From JBECKR01 sp040235415 (GTDB lineage Bacteria; Acidobacteriota; Polarisedimenticolia; Polarisedimenticolales; Polarisedimenticolaceae): a stretch of 5,323 nt of DNA. The stretch spans positions 1-5,323 of the forward strand of contig JBECKR010000245.1 of NCBI GenBank assembly GCA_040235415.1, read 5' to 3'. The translations under genes and the position numbers were made by a program. The notes under the pieces were generated by a model that ran no database searches, was not told the DNA's origin, and saw nothing but the letters and a program-made list of their open reading frames with translations. Below, in pieces: positions 1 through 5,323 of the stretch (the stretch's first letter is position 1; the number at the start of each line of letters is the position of its first letter).

Positions 1-1491
1 GTGCAGCCGGGTGTTGAGGTCGCCCGGGGCGAGTCCGGCTCCGGCGCGGAGGACCTCGATCGCCTCCGCGACGCGGCCCTCGCGGAGCAGCACGAGGCCG
101 AGGTTGTTGCGCACCCCCGGATGCCCGGGCTCGAGCGTCAGGACCTCCCGGAAGTGGCGCTCGGCGTCGGCGAGGCGACCGGCCTCGGCGTCGAGGATCC
201 CGAGATTGTTGTGGGCGATCCAGGCGCCCGGGTTGCGGGACAGGGTGTCGCGCCACAGCGTCTCGAGCCCGTCGTAGACCCGCGTGCGCGCGGCGGTCGC
301 GAGGCCGAGAGCGGCGAGCGGAGCGGCCGCCAGCGCGAGCCGCGCCGGCCGCCCGGGAACTCTCGAGAGCGCGTTCGCGAGCGCGGCACCGGCGAGCGTC
401 AGGGGAGCGATCGACGCGAGGTAGGCGAAGTGGTCGGCGACGAAGGCGTAGCGCATCGGGTAGACCGCGAAGAACCCGAGCGCCGGCGACAGCGCCACCC
501 CGTAGACGACCGCGGCCACGAGCGGCCCCTCGCCGATCCGGCGCCGCGCCGCCGCGAGCCCGGCGAGCGCCAGGACGACCGACCCGGGCCACAGCAGCGC
601 GGCGGCGGAGCGCCCGACCTCCCAGCGCGGATAGACGAACGAGAGGTCGGCAGGCCAGGCGAGCTTGCCGAGGTAGAACCAGAACGCGCGTCCGGCGACC
701 TCGAGGCGCGCGAGCGGCGAGAGCGCCCACTCCGCGCCGAGCGCGCCGATCTGGTGGCGTTCGAGCACCGCGGTCAATCCTCCGAGCATCGCCCCGCACG
801 CCAGCATCGCTCCGAGGTAGATCGCCTGCCGCGCGCGCGGCGCCTGCCGGGACCAGACCAGGAGGACGACGAGCACCGCCGGCAGCGTCGCGACGGCGGT
901 CTTCGCGAGCAGCGCCGCGGCGAACAGCGCGAGGCCGGCCGCGGGGAAGCCCGCCCCCGGCTCGGCCGCGACCGCCGGAACGAGACGTCCGCCGCCGTCC
1001 GGTCGCGGCCGGGCGATCCCGAACGCGCGGATCCAGCACCACGCCGAGCCGAGGACGAGCGCTCCGGACAGGACGTTCTTCCGCTCCGCGATCCAGGCCA
1101 CCGACTCGACGCCGAGCGGATGGAGCGCGAACAGCGCCGCGGCGATCCACGCCCCGGGCAGGCGCATCCGTCGCGCGACCGCGAGCACGAGCGCCGCGGC
1201 GATGCCGTGCAGCACGACGTTCCCGGCGTGATAGCCGCGAGCGTCGTCGCCCCACAGCCTGCGCTCGAGCCAGAACGTCGTGTGGGTCAGCGGGTAGTAC
1301 TGCGGCGTCGCGGCCGCATCGAGCCAGATGGCGCGGAGCCCCCGTGCGTCCTCGAGCGCCGGGTTGGCGGTGACGTAGTCGTCGTCGTCCCAGACGAACC
1401 CGCCGCGCGCCACGACCGGGAGATAGGCCACGAGGGTCAGCAGGAACACCGCCGCCGCGCCGCGGACGGCGGCCGAGGGTCGCGACGGCAC
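1..1491 (-). CDS. GT-C-type (PMT/TMTC-like) membrane glycosyltransferase with C-terminal TPRs, 3' end cut off by window
   Basis: Translation from GTG at 1491 gives 497 uninterrupted residues running off the left edge. An N-terminal hydrophobic helix (about 11-29) is followed by an acidic motif, FVWDDDDYVTANP (32-44), the usual position of the catalytic or metal-binding acidic residues in GT-C enzymes. Family signatures follow: HPLGVESVAWIAERKNVLS (124-142), YLGKLAWPADLSFVYPRW (273-290) and MRYAFVADHFAYLASIA (346-362). Roughly 10-12 hydrophobic segments lie between residues 11 and 401. LWRDTLSRNPGAW (412-424) then leads into TPR repeats. GT-C proteins of this type are thought to move sugars from polyprenyl-phosphate donors outside the inner membrane; the acceptor here is unknown. 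Such proteins are often mislabelled O-GlcNAc transferases. The GTG start lies 19 bases after the upstream gene's stop with only a weak GCGGGA ribosome site, suggesting co-transcription and perhaps translational coupling. It was chosen because it precedes the first membrane helix by about ten residues. The family assignment is strong; the enzymatic role is inferred. Confidence 0.9.
   Translation of the reverse strand, partial: MPSRPSAAVRGAAAVFLLTLVAYLPVVARGGFVWDDDDYVTANPALEDARGLRAIWLDAAATPQYYPLTHTTFWLERRLWGDDARGYHAGNVVLHGIAAALVLAVARRMRLPGAWIAAALFALHPLGVESVAWIAERKNVLSGALVLGSAWCWIRAFGIARPRPDGGGRLVPAVAAEPGAGFPAAGLALFAAALLAKTAVATLPAVLVVLLVWSRQAPRARQAIYLGAMLACGAMLGGLTAVLERHQIGALGAEWALSPLARLEVAGRAFWFYLGKLAWPADLSFVYPRWEVGRSAAALLWPGSVVLALAGLAAARRRIGEGPLVAAVVYGVALSPALGFFAVYPMRYAFVADHFAYLASIAPLTLAGAALANALSRVPGRPARLALAAAPLAALGLATAARTRVYDGLETLWRDTLSRNPGAWIAHNNLGILDAEAGRLADAERHFREVLTLEPGHPGVRNNLGLVLLREGRVAEAIEVLRAGAGLAPGDLNTRLH
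22..225 (-). repeat. Two TPR repeats at the visible C-terminus of the GT-C protein
   Basis: Residues 423-456 and 457-490 of the GT-C protein form two consecutive 34-residue TPR units. Each has the core pattern NNLG, then AGRLADAE or EGRVAEAI, and ends in LEPG or LAPG. A third unit appears to start at 491 (DLNTRLH) and is cut by the window edge, so the total number is unknown. In TMTC-like proteins such a tail follows the last membrane helix and is thought to bind protein partners or acceptors. Confidence 0.9.
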
Positions 1492-1510
1492 GTCCCGCGT
1501 CCGCGGAGGT

Positions 1511-2074
1511 TCAGCCGCCGAGCAGGCCGGTCTTCAGCCCCGCGTTCGGCGGCTTCGGGCCCATCCAGACGCTCCACAGCGCCTGTGCGAAGTCGAGTCC
1601 CGGGATCGTCCCCGCGGCCTTGCCCTTGACCTCGACCGTGGTCCCCTCGCCGGGAACGTAGGTGAAGACCATCTCGTCCCCGGCGACGACGTCCTGCATC
1701 CAGCCGTTCATCGTCGCGACGCGGTCCTTCACGGCGGCGTACAGGTCCGGGGAGTTCGCCTCGAAACCCTCGGTCCAGGCCTTCGTGATGTCGGACTTGC
1801 CGACCTTGCGAACGAAGTGCATCACGAGGCGTTTCGGCGCGTCCGAGCCGATGATGGCCGACGCGTCCTTCGTCTTGGCCTCGAGGTACAGCCCGGCGAC
1901 GTAGACGTCGACCCTCAGGAACGTGGCCTCTCGCAGGCCGAGGCCGTTCAGGACGAGGGTCTTCCCGGCGACGTCGGCCGAGTCGGGAAGCTTGACTCCG
2001 GCGAGCTCGGCCGCGGAGGCCGGCAGCACGGCGAGGAGGACGACGGCCAGGAGAATCGTGGATGCCCGCTTCAT
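1511..2074 (-). CDS. Secreted chalcone isomerase-like protein
   Basis: The protein is 187 residues, complete, from ATG at 2074 to TGA at 1511-1513. Residues 1-22 are a clear Sec signal peptide: KR, a Leu/Val/Ala-rich core, then ASAA before ELAG. The mature part matches the bacterial chalcone isomerase-like family throughout: VKLPDSADVAGKTLVLNGLG (27-46), VDVYVAGLYLEAKTKDA (55-71), APKRLVMHFVRKV (79-91), EGFEANSPD (102-110), MVFTYVPGEGTTVEVKGKA (135-153), GTIPGLDFAQALWSVWMGPKP (155-175) and a GLLGG end. Length and ends are typical, so it is intact. Plant relatives cyclise chalcones or bind fatty acids. Bacterial exported members have no established reaction, and binding a hydrophobic or acyl ligand in the periplasm is the most reasonable guess. 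The start is fixed by the signal peptide and a near-perfect Shine-Dalgarno. The frame stays open far upstream, but only as an antisense shadow of the kinase. It is the first gene of a likely two-gene operon. Confidence 0.94.
   Translation of the reverse strand: MKRASTILLAVVLLAVLPASAAELAGVKLPDSADVAGKTLVLNGLGLREATFLRVDVYVAGLYLEAKTKDASAIIGSDAPKRLVMHFVRKVGKSDITKAWTEGFEANSPDLYAAVKDRVATMNGWMQDVVAGDEMVFTYVPGEGTTVEVKGKAAGTIPGLDFAQALWSVWMGPKPPNAGLKTGLLGG
2009..2074 (-). other. Signal peptide of the chalcone isomerase-like protein
   Basis: Residues 1-22 show a positively charged start (MKR), a hydrophobic core of about 12 residues (ILLAVVLLAVLP) and a small-residue cleavage region, ASAA, with cleavage most likely just before ELAG. 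There is no cysteine after the cleavage site, so it is not a lipoprotein. The product should be soluble in the periplasm. Confidence 0.85.
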
Positions 2075-2080
2075 CGCGCA

Positions 2081-2087
2081 CCTCCCT
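2081..2087 (-). promoter_or_regulatory. Shine-Dalgarno of the chalcone isomerase-like gene
   Basis: On the minus strand AGGGAGG is followed by six bases (TGCGCG) and then ATG at 2074. This is a strong, well-spaced ribosome binding site. It decides the start against the very long open frame that extends upstream of it. Confidence 0.85.
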
Positions 2088-2126
2088 CGGAGCGGTCGCC
2101 GCGCCGCGGCACCCTCCGGTCGGCCG

Positions 2127-2135
2127 ATGCTACCA
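2127..2135 (-). promoter_or_regulatory. Candidate extended -10 element for the minus-strand operon
   Basis: On the minus strand the sequence reads TGGTAGCAT: a TGn extension followed by TAGCAT, which matches four of six bases of TATAAT. Transcription would start near 2120, leaving a leader of about 46 bases. No convincing -35 box lies 16-18 bases upstream, as is tolerated for extended -10 promoters. This is a pattern match only. In such GC-rich DNA an AT-richer hexamer stands out, but the native sigma preference is unknown. Confidence 0.3.
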
Positions 2136-2168
2136 CGACGCGGGCCGCGTCCGAGGCGTGCGAACCCC

Positions 2169-2197
2169 TGGACACGACCGCGCGTCGGCGGCATGAT
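2169..2197 (+). promoter_or_regulatory. Candidate sigma70-type promoter for the kinase gene
   Basis: TGGACA at 2169-2174 matches five of six bases of the -35 consensus. After a 17-base spacer, CATGAT at 2192-2197 matches four of six bases of the -10 consensus. Transcription would start around 2204, giving a leader of about 84 bases before the kinase ATG. It is the best-spaced pair I noticed in the intergenic region, but remains a pattern match. Confidence 0.35.
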
Positions 2198-2276
2198 CCC
2201 CGAGGGTCGGCGAGCCGCGAGGCGGCGCCGGCGGACGTCCGTGAACGAGCACGCCCGGGCGCGGTTCGGGCCCGAC

Positions 2277-2280
2277 GAGG
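2277..2280 (+). promoter_or_regulatory. Shine-Dalgarno of the kinase gene
   Basis: GAGG lies seven bases before the ATG at 2288, within ACGAGGTTGCGGG. Sequence and spacing fit a normal ribosome binding site and support this start, which places the kinase domain only a few residues from the N-terminus, as usual for the family. Confidence 0.7.
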
Positions 2281-2287
2281 TTGCGGG

Positions 2288-5200
2288 ATGGCGCTGAGCG
2301 GTCGAATCGACCACTACGAGATCGTCCAGGAGCTGGGGCGCGGCGCCATGGGCGAGGTCTGGAAGGTCATCGACACCAAGATGTTCAACGAGCCTCGGGC
2401 GCTCAAGATCCTGCCCGAGTCGCTCACCCGGAACGAGCAGGCCCGCGACCGCTTCACGCAGGAGATCAAGGGCGTCGTCCGGCTCCGGCACCCCAACATC
2501 GTGACGGTGTTCGATTGGGGCGAGTTCGAGGGTCGTCTGTACTTCGTCATGGAGTATCTCGAGGGCCGCACGCTCTCCGACGTCATCGCCCGCGGCGAGA
2601 CGATCGAGTTCCGCCGCAAGATGCAGATCGCGAGCCAGATCTGCGCCGCGCTGCAATTCGCGCACCAGAGCGGCGTGATCCATCGCGACGTCAAGCCCGC
2701 GAACATCATGATCAGCGACCTCGGCGGCCAAAGCGTCGTGAAGCTCCTGGACTTCGGGATCGCGCGGTTCGACACCTCCCGCGGAAAGACGAGGACCCAG
2801 CCCGGGACGTACGCCTACATGTCCCCGGAGCAGGTGCGCAACGAGAACCACATCGACCCTCGCAGCGACCTGTTCTCGCTCGGGATCGTGCTGTACGAGA
2901 TGTTCACCGGCAGGCATCCGTTCGACGCCCAGAGCGAGGTCATGATCGGGCAGAAGATCCTCCACGAGTCGCCCGAATCGATGCTCCGCAAGGGGACCAA
3001 GCTTCCGAGCGCGCTCGACGGACTCGTGCTGGAGCTTCTCGAGAAGGACCCGGACCATCGCCCGCCGTCGGCGGGACGGGTGGGGGAGAGCCTGAGCGTC
3101 ATCGCCGTCGACTGGAGCCCCACCGAGCGCGGCGGGACCGATCCTCAGACGCGCGACCTCGACGAGCACCTTCGCAAGATGATCCAGGACCTCGAGAACC
3201 TCGCGCGCCAGCTCGAGGCGGCCGGCGCCAACGACAAGGCGCTCGACGCGTATCGCAAGGCGCAGGCGCTCGCCCCGGCGAGCAAGCGACTGAACGGGAA
3301 GATCGAAGCCTTGGAGCACCGCATCGCTTCGGAGAAGATCCTCCGCGAGCATCTCGATGCGGCGCGGGCGGCGCTCACGGCCGGTGATCTCGAGAACGCC
3401 GGCAAGCACTATCGCGATGCCTGGGTTCTCCGCCCCGACCACCCGGACGTCGTGGCGCTCAAGGAGGATCTCCGCGAGGCCGAGGAGGGCGGGGGGCCCG
3501 CGACGGACGAGCGCCGCGAGTTCGTGACTCCGCGGCTCGAGCGCGCCTCCGAGCTCATGGACCAGGGCAAGCTCAACGATGCGCGCCACGTCCTCGTCGA
3601 GATCATCCACCGTTATCGCGACGAGGTGCTCGCGCAGAAGATGCTCGAGCGCATCCTGCAGGCGCTCGTCGTTCCCGGGCTCGATTTCGGTGCGTACCGC
3701 GCAGCGCTGACCGAGGCCAAGACCGCGGCATCGGCCGGGGAGTTCGGCGGCGCGGTCGCCGCGATCGAGCGCGCCCGGGGTCTGTGGCCCGACGACGGCG
3801 AGTGGAAGTCCGTGCAGCGCGAGATCTCCGACGCCCTCGAGGCCGAGGGCGGCCGGCTCGTCGCGGCGGCCGAGACGGCGATGCGGGCCGCGGACGCGGC
3901 CGCGGAGGACCCGTCGGCGGCCCTGGCGCGGGTCGAGGAGGCGCGCGGGTCGCTCGAGCGCGCCCGGGCGATCGGCTACGACCCGTCCGTGATCGAGGAA
4001 GCCTTCACCCACGTCGAGCGCTTCGGCGGCGAGCTGCGCGCGGATCAGGCGCGTCGAGAGGGCGAGCGCGATGCGCGTCGCCGCAAGGTCCGTGAGGGCG
4101 TCGATCGCGCTGAGGCCTTGCTCCGCGAGGGGGTCGAAGCCCGTAGCAAGGGGTCGTCGGAGATCTCGCGGGCGGCGGACGCGCTCGGACGCAGCCGCGA
4201 CGAGTTCCGCAAGGCGCTCGAGGACGATCCGACGAGCCGCGAGGCGATGGAAGGGCTCGAGCGCGTCGAGCGCGCGCTCGAGGAGGTCGAGCGTACGCGC
4301 CAGGCCAGGGAGCTCGAGATGCGCCGGCTGCTCGAGCGGCTCGAGGCGGCGCGCGCGCAGGTCGAAGAGGCCGAGACGCTCGTGCAGGGCGAGCGCGGTG
4401 AGATCGAGCGCGGCGTCGCGTTGCTCGAGGCCGCGACCCCGGCGATCGAGTACTTCGTCGGGGTCGAGCCGCAGCACGAGGGCGCCCGAGCCCTGCTCGA
4501 GCGGGCCGGCGCCGCGCGCGCCCGGGCGCGTCGCCGCATCCAGCGCGAGGACGAGGATCGCCAGCGCGTCGGCGGGGGGCTCGACGAGGCCCGGACCGTG
4601 CTTCGCGAGGTCGAGTCGATCGCCGTGTCGAGCGAGGTCGCGACGCTGTCTCGCGGAGAGGAGCTTTGCCGCAAGGGCGAGCGCGTCCTGAACCGCGTGC
4701 TCTCGCTCGACGCGGCGAACGCCGACGGCCGCGCGCTGCTCGATCGCCTCGGCTCGCTTCGCGAGCATTTCCGCAGCGAGATCGACCGGCGCGAGGACGA
4801 GGCACGGACGCGGGCGGCCGAGTCCGCCCGTCGGGCGCCGCCCCCGAAGGCGGAGCCCGAGGTCGCTCCCGAGCCGCCGCCCCGACCGTCCGCCGACGTC
4901 GAGGCGCTGTTGCGCGAGGCGCGCAAGTCGTTCAAGCGCGCGAAGGAAGGGCTCGGGCGGGGAAGCGCCGCGGCGGAGGTCGGCACGCTCCTGGACCGAA
5001 CCGAGGCCGTGCTGCGCGACGTCCTGGAGGTCGATCCCGGCCACGACGAGGCGCAGCGCGCGATCCGCGGCGTGGCGACGCTGCGGGCGCGGCTCGAGGA
5101 GGCGGAGGTCGCGGGACCGGAGGCGGCCCCGCCTCCCCGTCGCGAGCCGGTCCGCGAGACGGGCGCGCGCAAGCCGTGGCTCGTTTGGGCGGCGGCCGGC

Positions 5201-5323
5201 GCCGGCGTGGTGATCGTCGCGATCGTGCTCGTCGTGCTGCTCACGGGACGAGGGGGAGGGGCGCAGGGGCCCTCCCCGGCGCCGTCGTCCGGTCCCCCCG
5301 CCGATGCCGTCGCCCGGATCGAG
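2288..5323 (+). CDS. Transmembrane Hanks-type serine/threonine kinase with a giant helical-repeat linker, 3' end cut off by window
   Basis: The frame is open for 1012 codons to the window end. The kinase domain spans about residues 8-272. It has a glycine loop, GRGAMGEVW (17-25), ATP lysine K40 in RALKIL, helix-C glutamate E59, the catalytic loop HRDVKPAN (132-139), DFG (155-157), activation-loop T168 and T170, GTYAYMSPEQ (173-182), D194 in the SDLFSLG helix-F motif, and R258 in DPDHRP. All catalytic residues are present, so it should be an active RD kinase that phosphorylates Ser/Thr. Residues about 285-940 are charged, helical, TPR-like repeats. Proline-rich linkers lie at 849-867 and 942-954. 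Basic residues R961-K962 precede a single membrane helix (964-985), giving a cytoplasmic N-terminus. A Gly/Pro/Ser-rich stretch then begins the outer part. A long helical region between kinase and membrane is unlike the short juxtamembrane segment of PknB-type kinases. Substrates are unknown. It is divergent from the chalcone isomerase-like and glycosyltransferase pair. Confidence 0.96.
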   Translation, partial: MALSGRIDHYEIVQELGRGAMGEVWKVIDTKMFNEPRALKILPESLTRNEQARDRFTQEIKGVVRLRHPNIVTVFDWGEFEGRLYFVMEYLEGRTLSDVIARGETIEFRRKMQIASQICAALQFAHQSGVIHRDVKPANIMISDLGGQSVVKLLDFGIARFDTSRGKTRTQPGTYAYMSPEQVRNENHIDPRSDLFSLGIVLYEMFTGRHPFDAQSEVMIGQKILHESPESMLRKGTKLPSALDGLVLELLEKDPDHRPPSAGRVGESLSVIAVDWSPTERGGTDPQTRDLDEHLRKMIQDLENLARQLEAAGANDKALDAYRKAQALAPASKRLNGKIEALEHRIASEKILREHLDAARAALTAGDLENAGKHYRDAWVLRPDHPDVVALKEDLREAEEGGGPATDERREFVTPRLERASELMDQGKLNDARHVLVEIIHRYRDEVLAQKMLERILQALVVPGLDFGAYRAALTEAKTAASAGEFGGAVAAIERARGLWPDDGEWKSVQREISDALEAEGGRLVAAAETAMRAADAAAEDPSAALARVEEARGSLERARAIGYDPSVIEEAFTHVERFGGELRADQARREGERDARRRKVREGVDRAEALLREGVEARSKGSSEISRAADALGRSRDEFRKALEDDPTSREAMEGLERVERALEEVERTRQARELEMRRLLERLEAARAQVEEAETLVQGERGEIERGVALLEAATPAIEYFVGVEPQHEGARALLERAGAARARARRRIQREDEDRQRVGGGLDEARTVLREVESIAVSSEVATLSRGEELCRKGERVLNRVLSLDAANADGRALLDRLGSLREHFRSEIDRREDEARTRAAESARRAPPPKAEPEVAPEPPPRPSADVEALLREARKSFKRAKEGLGRGSAAAEVGTLLDRTEAVLRDVLEVDPGHDEAQRAIRGVATLRARLEEAEVAGPEAAPPPRREPVRETGARKPWLVWAAAGAGVVIVAIVLVVLLTGRGGGAQGPSPAPSSGPPADAVARIE
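3158..5107 (+). repeat. Degenerate helical (TPR-like) repeat array within the kinase, including about five ~80-residue units
   Basis: This covers residues about 291-940 of the kinase. The early part holds TPR-like hairpins such as LDAARAALTAGDLENAGKHY (356-375) ending in LRPDHPDVVAL, RASELMDQGKLNDARHVL (419-436), and AKTAASAGEFGGAVAAIERA (477-496) ending in LWPDD. From about residue 522, longer units end in related signatures: YDPSVIEEAF (D565), DDPTSREAMEGL (D647), VEPQHEGARALL (E727), LDAANADGRALL (D808) and VDPGHDEAQRAI (D916). Each is preceded by an amphipathic helix such as RTEAVLRDVLE and followed by a charged, coiled-coil-like helix. There is no obvious recent DNA-level duplication, so the units are old. 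Their likely role is binding partners or oligomerisation, which is inference. Confidence 0.7.
5177..5242 (+). other. Single transmembrane helix of the kinase
   Basis: Residues 964-985 form an uninterrupted hydrophobic run, WLVWAAAGAGVVIVAIVLVV and two leucines. It is preceded by Arg/Lys residues and followed by TGRGGGAQG. The charge pattern puts the kinase and repeats in the cytoplasm and whatever follows outside. Only 26 residues of the outer part are visible, and they are low-complexity Gly/Pro/Ser-rich. Confidence 0.9.

Noticed and set aside
1..1629. A plus-strand open frame of 542 codons, very rich in Arg, Glu, Pro and Gly.
   Set aside because: It lies in exact codon register opposite the GT-C glycosyltransferase, whose translation shows several family signatures and membrane helices. 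The plus-strand product is low-complexity and has no recognisable domain.
2214..2226. GCCGC-GAG-GCGGC inverted repeat in the kinase leader as a terminator or riboswitch.
   Set aside because: The stem is only five base pairs with no U-tract and no wider conserved fold. Such short GC hairpins are expected by chance at this composition.
2281..3387. A plus-strand 368-codon frame starting at TTG just before the kinase start.
   Set aside because: It overlaps the kinase domain in another frame and yields an Arg/Pro-rich product, whereas the frame from 2288 contains every kinase motif in order.
3900..4400. Recurrent short strings such as GCGCTCGAGG and GTCGAGCGCG as DNA repeats or a CRISPR-like array.
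   Set aside because: They have no constant spacing or spacer structure and are explained by repeated Ala-Leu-Glu and Val-Glu-Arg codons in helical coding sequence.
1511..5044. A minus-strand open frame of 1177 codons that ends as the chalcone isomerase-like protein and would make it a giant fusion.
   Set aside because: Its upstream part is the exact codon-register antisense of the kinase, open only because the kinase avoids TTA, CTA and TCA codons. The real protein has its own strong Shine-Dalgarno, ATG at 2074 and signal peptide, and the upstream translation resembles no protein family.
4045..5244. Minus-strand Ser/Arg-rich open frame of 399 codons opposite the kinase repeat region, and similar overlapping ones on both strands.
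   Set aside because: Ser/Arg/Ala-rich composition without domains is typical of off-frame reading of GC-rich coding DNA. The kinase frame continues through it without interruption into a proper transmembrane helix.

Overview
The window is very GC-rich DNA with dense coding and three genes. Two are cut by the window ends. A divergent arrangement centres on a 213-base intergenic region (2075-2287). On the minus strand a short probable operon runs leftward: a secreted chalcone isomerase-like protein (1511-2074), then, 19 bases later, a polytopic GT-C-type glycosyltransferase-like membrane protein with C-terminal TPR repeats (1491 to beyond position 1). On the plus strand a very large transmembrane serine/threonine protein kinase runs from 2288 past the right edge; 1012 residues are visible.

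No rRNA or other phylogenetic marker is present. A Hanks-type kinase, a TPR-tailed GT-C membrane protein with the 'VADHFAYLASI' signature, and a periplasmic chalcone isomerase-like protein at this GC content would fit a Gram-negative-type bacterium such as an Acidobacteriota member. Myxococcota or a related deep-branching phylum is also possible. This is inference from gene types and style only.

The kinase has all the catalytic motifs of an active RD kinase. Its unusual part is what follows: about 690 residues of charged, alpha-helical, TPR-like sequence on the cytoplasmic side, placed between the kinase domain and a single transmembrane helix. The second half of this stretch resolves into about five tandem units. 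Spacing of their 'DPxxxEA'-like signature is about 80 residues, stretched to 108 in the last interval, where a proline-rich linker is inserted. The extracytoplasmic part begins only 26 residues before the window ends.

The minus-strand pair looks like envelope biology: one exported small protein and one inner-membrane lipid-linked sugar transferase candidate. Nothing in the sequence proves that the kinase controls them. The shared intergenic region, with a weak promoter candidate facing each way, is the only physical link.

Very long open frames lie antisense to the kinase and to the glycosyltransferase. They are exact codon-register shadows, produced because TTA, CTA and TCA codons are avoided at this GC content, and are not genes.
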